64,000 bases of DNA, from the NCBI GenBank assembly GCA_021780315.1, contig JAJXYY010000025.1, forward strand, positions 244,920 to 308,919, read 5' to 3'. Positions 61,797-64,000 of this stretch are shown piece after piece. The DNA comes from Acidobacteriota bacterium (GTDB lineage: Bacteria > Acidobacteriota > Terriglobia > Terriglobales > Acidobacteriaceae). The translations under genes were made by a program, and so were the position numbers. The notes beneath the pieces were generated by a model, which saw only the letters and a program-made list of their open reading frames with translations, did not search any database and was not told where the DNA came from. Every line of letters starts with the position of its first letter. The stretch's first letter is position 1.

Positions 61797-62429
61797 CTAC
61801 GCTTCGACCTTGTCGACCTTGGAAAACTCGATCTCGACCGGAGTGGAACGACCGAAGATGCTGACCATAACCTTCAACGTCTGTCGGTCTTCGTTCACGT
61901 CGTCCACAGTACCGGTAAAGTTGGCGAACGGGCCTTCGTTAATGCGAACCTGCTCGCCCTTGTCGAACTTGACCTTCATGGTCGGCTTGTTGGTTCCCGA
62001 GTCGGTACGGAACAGGATCGAGCTGACTTCCTGCTCCGACAAGGCGACCGGGTTATCGCCCGTACCGAGGAAGCCGGTCACGCGAGGCGTGTTCTTGATG
62101 ACGTGCCAGAGATCGTTGTCCAGGTCCATCTCCACCAGCACATACCCTGGCAGGAACACGCGTTCAATCGTGTACTTCTTGCCGTTGCGCAGCTCCGTCA
62201 CAGGCTCGGTCGGAATCATGATGCGACCAATGCGATTCTGCAGGCCAAACGCCGAAATGCGGCTCTCCAACGACTCACGTACCTTGCGCTCAAAGCCGGA
62301 GTAGGCGTGAATGATGTACCACTTGAAGTTCTCGTTCACTGGCGGGGCCAGCTGCTCAGTGGGCTGTTCGCCGCCAGCGTTCAGCGCATCGGGAGTATGC
62401 TGTTCCGGGTTTTGCTCTTCTGCCGCCAT
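61797..62429 (-). CDS. nusG: Transcription termination/antitermination factor NusG
   Basis: About 210 residues from ATG 62429, with AAGAAGG eight bases upstream; upstream ATGs at 62450-62453 would add eight residues. After a polar Gln/Glu/Pro extension of about 35 residues comes the NGN domain (KWYIIHAYSGFERKVRESLESR to VFLPGYVLVEMDLDN) and then the KOW domain (FDKGEQVRINEGPFANFTGTVDDVNEDRQTLKVMVSIFGRSTPVEIE). It couples polymerase to Rho or to ribosomes. It is adjacent to secE, as usual. Confidence 0.97.
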   Translation of the reverse strand: MAAEEQNPEQHTPDALNAGGEQPTEQLAPPVNENFKWYIIHAYSGFERKVRESLESRISAFGLQNRIGRIMIPTEPVTELRNGKKYTIERVFLPGYVLVEMDLDNDLWHVIKNTPRVTGFLGTGDNPVALSEQEVSSILFRTDSGTNKPTMKVKFDKGEQVRINEGPFANFTGTVDDVNEDRQTLKVMVSIFGRSTPVEIEFSKVDKVEA

Positions 62430-62487
62430 CGTTATGCCTTCTTCATGCATCATGTGCTTCTCGTTACTGGGCGCTGCTTCTCTAGGT

Positions 62488-62748
62488 TTAGTGCTGGGTC
62501 AGCTTGTGAAGCAAGGCTTCAATCGCACGACCAATAATATTGTCCACCAGCCAGAAGTACGCGGCGAAGATGAACACAGTAATGATGACGATCGTTGTCG
62601 TCGACTGAACCTCATCCTTGGACGGAGTGATGACCTTGCGCATCTCGCTGCGCACATCCTTTAAGAACTCACCCAGACGCGCGGGCGTAGCTTTCAGGTT
62701 CTCAATACCCGTATTCGGTGTTTCCTCTACTGCTACCGTCTTGGCCAT
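62488..62748 (-). CDS. secE: Preprotein translocase subunit SecE
   Basis: An 86-residue protein. A cytoplasmic amphipathic part (GEFLKDVRSEMRKVITPSKDEVQ) is followed by a single transmembrane helix (TTTIVIITVFIFAAYFWLVDNII). This is the short single-helix form found in most bacteria, part of SecYEG. ATG 62748 has GAGGCAG just ahead. Gene order tRNA-Trp, secE, nusG, rplK is the standard one. Confidence 0.95.
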   Translation of the reverse strand: MAKTVAVEETPNTGIENLKATPARLGEFLKDVRSEMRKVITPSKDEVQSTTTIVIITVFIFAAYFWLVDNIIGRAIEALLHKLTQH

Positions 62749-62823
62749 AGGCTGCCTCAAACTCTCTTGCTTTTTATTTCGTGCCAGAGCCAGCTGCTCG
62801 ACCCGGCATAGGGTAGAAGCAAA

Positions 62824-62900
62824 CTGGCGGGGGAGCTCGGATTCGAACCGAGAAGTTCGGTTTTGGAGACCGACAGTTTAACCGTTGAGCTTACTCCCCC
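62824..62900 (-). tRNA. trnW: tRNA-Trp (anticodon CCA)
   Basis: On the minus strand the acceptor stem is GGGGGAG / CTCCCCC, with discriminator G and an encoded CCA end (62824-62826). The anticodon loop reads CTCCAAA (anticodon CCA), the T-arm has GGTTCGAATCC, and the D-arm has AGCTCAACGGTT. All stems pair. Located between rpmG and secE, its usual place in this cluster. Confidence 0.95.
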
Positions 62901-62947
62901 GTATTGCAGGAACGAAGCGATCTCCGCCACGTCCTAAACCGGCGGAG

Positions 62948-63097
62948 CTACTTCGTCTCTTTGTGGTCGGTGTGCTTGCGGCAGGTGTTGCAAAACTTCG
63001 AAAACTCCAGACGGCCAGTGGTCGTCTTCTTGTTCTTCGTCGTCGAGTAGTTCCTGTTTTTGCACTCCGGGCACTGCAGTGTGATAATTTCGCGCAT
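62948..63097 (-). CDS. rpmG: 50S ribosomal protein L33
   Basis: A 49-residue protein read from ATG 63097 to the stop at 62948, starting [19 protein letters not shown]. Four cysteines in two CxxC pairs (9/12 and 36/39) make this the zinc-binding (C+) form. The basic centre contacts 23S rRNA. AGGA lies about eight bases before the start. It sits between tuf and tRNA-Trp, a known position of rpmG. Confidence 0.95.
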   Translation of the reverse strand: MREIITLQCPECKNRNYSTTKNKKTTTGRLEFSKFCNTCRKHTDHKETK

Positions 63098-63178
63098 CTT
63101 GTTATCCTAACCGATTTTGCCAGGCGACATGCAGAATTCACGCATCATCACCAGCTAACCCATTGATTTTGAAAAGCT

Positions 63179-63204
63179 GGGCCGCCGGAGTTCTCCAGCG
63201 GCCC
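63179..63204 (-). terminator. Terminator-like hairpin after tuf
   Basis: GGGCCGC (63179-63185) pairs with GCGGCCC (63198-63204), and inside it GGAG pairs with CTCC around a two-base loop. It lies eight bases after the tuf stop. On the minus strand AGCTTTTC follows, a weak T-run, so some read-through to rpmG is possible. Confidence 0.65.
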
Positions 63205-63212
63205 GAATTGAG

Positions 63213-64000
63213 TTACTTGATGATCTCGCTGATGGTTCCGGCTCCGACGGTACGGCCACCTTCGCGGATCGCGAAGCGCAGGCCCTTCTCCATCGCTACC
63301 GGCGTGTGCAGCGTGATCTCCAACTGGATGTTGTCGCCCGGCATCACCATCTCCGTGCCTTCCGGCAGCTTCGCCGAACCCGTCACGTCCGTGGTGCGGA
63401 AGTAAAACTGAGGACGGTAGCCGTTGAAGAACGGAGTGTGACGACCGCCTTCTTCCTTGCTCAACACGTAGATCTCGCCCTTGAAGTCCGTGTGCGGCTT
63501 GATCGATCCCGGCTTCGCCAGAACCATCCCGCGCTCCACATCTTCCTTCGCGATACCGCGCAGCAGAAGACCAGCATTGTCGCCCGCCAGACCTTCGTCC
63601 AGCTGCTTCTTGAACATCTCCACGCCCGTGCACACCGTCGCACGCGTCTCGCGGAAGCCAACGATCTCGCAGGCTTCGCCCACCTTGATCTTGCCACGCT
63701 CGATACGGCCCGTGACCACCGTGCCACGACCCGAGATCGAGAAGATGTCTTCGATCGGCATCAGGAACGGCAGCTCCACCGCACGCTGAGGCTGCGGAAT
63801 GTACTTGTCCACCGCATCCATCAACTCGTCGATCTTCGCTTCCCACTTGGCTTCGCCGTTCAACGCGCCCAGCGCTGAGCCGCGGATGATCGGGGTATCG
63901 TCGCCAGGGTAGTCGTACTTCGACAACAGCTCGCGGACTTCCATCTCCACCAGCTCGATCAGCTCTTCGTCCTCAACCGCATCGCACTTGTTCAAGAACA
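63213..64000 (-). CDS. tuf: Elongation factor Tu (5' part outside window)
   Basis: The last 262 or so codons of EF-Tu; the start and the P-loop lie beyond the window end. The visible part opens in the GTP-binding domain at [28 protein letters not shown] (NKCD guanine specificity motif) and continues through domain 2 ([26 protein letters not shown]) and domain 3 ([45 protein letters not shown]). The TTG at 63995 that could pass for a start is an internal Leu codon. The stop is at 63213-63215. Confidence 0.97.
   Translation of the reverse strand, partial: FLNKCDAVEDEELIELVEMEVRELLSKYDYPGDDTPIIRGSALGALNGEAKWEAKIDELMDAVDKYIPQPQRAVELPFLMPIEDIFSISGRGTVVTGRIERGKIKVGEACEIVGFRETRATVCTGVEMFKKQLDEGLAGDNAGLLLRGIAKEDVERGMVLAKPGSIKPHTDFKGEIYVLSKEEGGRHTPFFNGYRPQFYFRTTDVTGSAKLPEGTEMVMPGDNIQLEITLHTPVAMEKGLRFAIREGGRTVGAGTISEIIK

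Noticed and set aside
62824..62900. Other tRNA identity for the minus-strand tRNA
   Set aside because: The anticodon loop reads CTCCAAA, giving anticodon CCA (Trp), and the position before secE is the standard place for tRNA-Trp.

Overview
The window looks like a chromosomal segment of an Acidobacteriota member, probably Acidobacteriaceae/Terriglobales (Granulicella/Terriglobus/Edaphobacter-like). This is inference. It rests on the moderately high GC content, the acidobacterial-type VWA protein, the run of a YgfZ-like protein, a DUF1844 protein, an MBL-fold hydrolase and RibF, and an RpoB with a cysteine-rich insert. No rRNA, insertion sequence, prophage or CRISPR array is visible.

Layout. 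1-2.8 kb (+): the end of an NfeD protein, a beta-barrel protein, a slipin/stomatin (the usual NfeD partner) and a SPOR protein. 2.8-12.7 kb (-): nine closely spaced genes running from a secreted HExxH metallopeptidase through mtnP, a PfkB kinase, a GT39-like glycosyltransferase and mgtC to dapF, ldcA, mpl and plsC. The dapF-ldcA-mpl part is a cell-wall peptide and diaminopimelate recycling set. 12.8-16.3 kb (+): ygfZ, a DUF1844 gene, an MBL hydrolase and ribF. 16.2-23 kb (-): a class A penicillin-binding protein, sucA and uxaA. 23.3-43.5 kb: mixed housekeeping genes, including a cold-shock protein, cmk with a large Phe-Gly/Arg-rich disordered protein, mutL, pyk, a YihY/BrkB protein, a thioredoxin-fold protein, a VWA protein, an aldo/keto reductase, an esterase, a GGDEF-EAL protein, a GlsB/YeaQ protein, a VOC protein, a ROK kinase and an AsmA protein.

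43.1-47.0 kb is an accessory, defence-type island. It carries a Phd/PIN toxin-antitoxin pair, an orphan DUF2442 gene, and a complete restriction-modification system: a controller (C) protein, a BamHI-like endonuclease and a beta-class DNA methyltransferase. Near-identical palindromes sit directly in front of the C gene and the methyltransferase gene.

47.3-64 kb (-) is the transcription/translation cluster, read in the order tuf (cut by the window end), rpmG, tRNA-Trp, secE, nusG, rplK, rplA, rplJ, rplL, rpoB, rpoC. It is interrupted between rplK and rplA by a terminator-like hairpin and three extra genes: a ketopantoate-reductase-like gene, a Uma2 endonuclease and a GIY-YIG nuclease broken by two frameshifts.

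Main points for a second look: the BamHI-like system and its paired operators, the split rplK/rplA junction, the twice-frameshifted nuclease, a DapF lacking one catalytic cysteine, a Zn-ribbon-like insert in RpoB, a poly-G tract before mutL, and a change of strand G/C skew near 23 kb.
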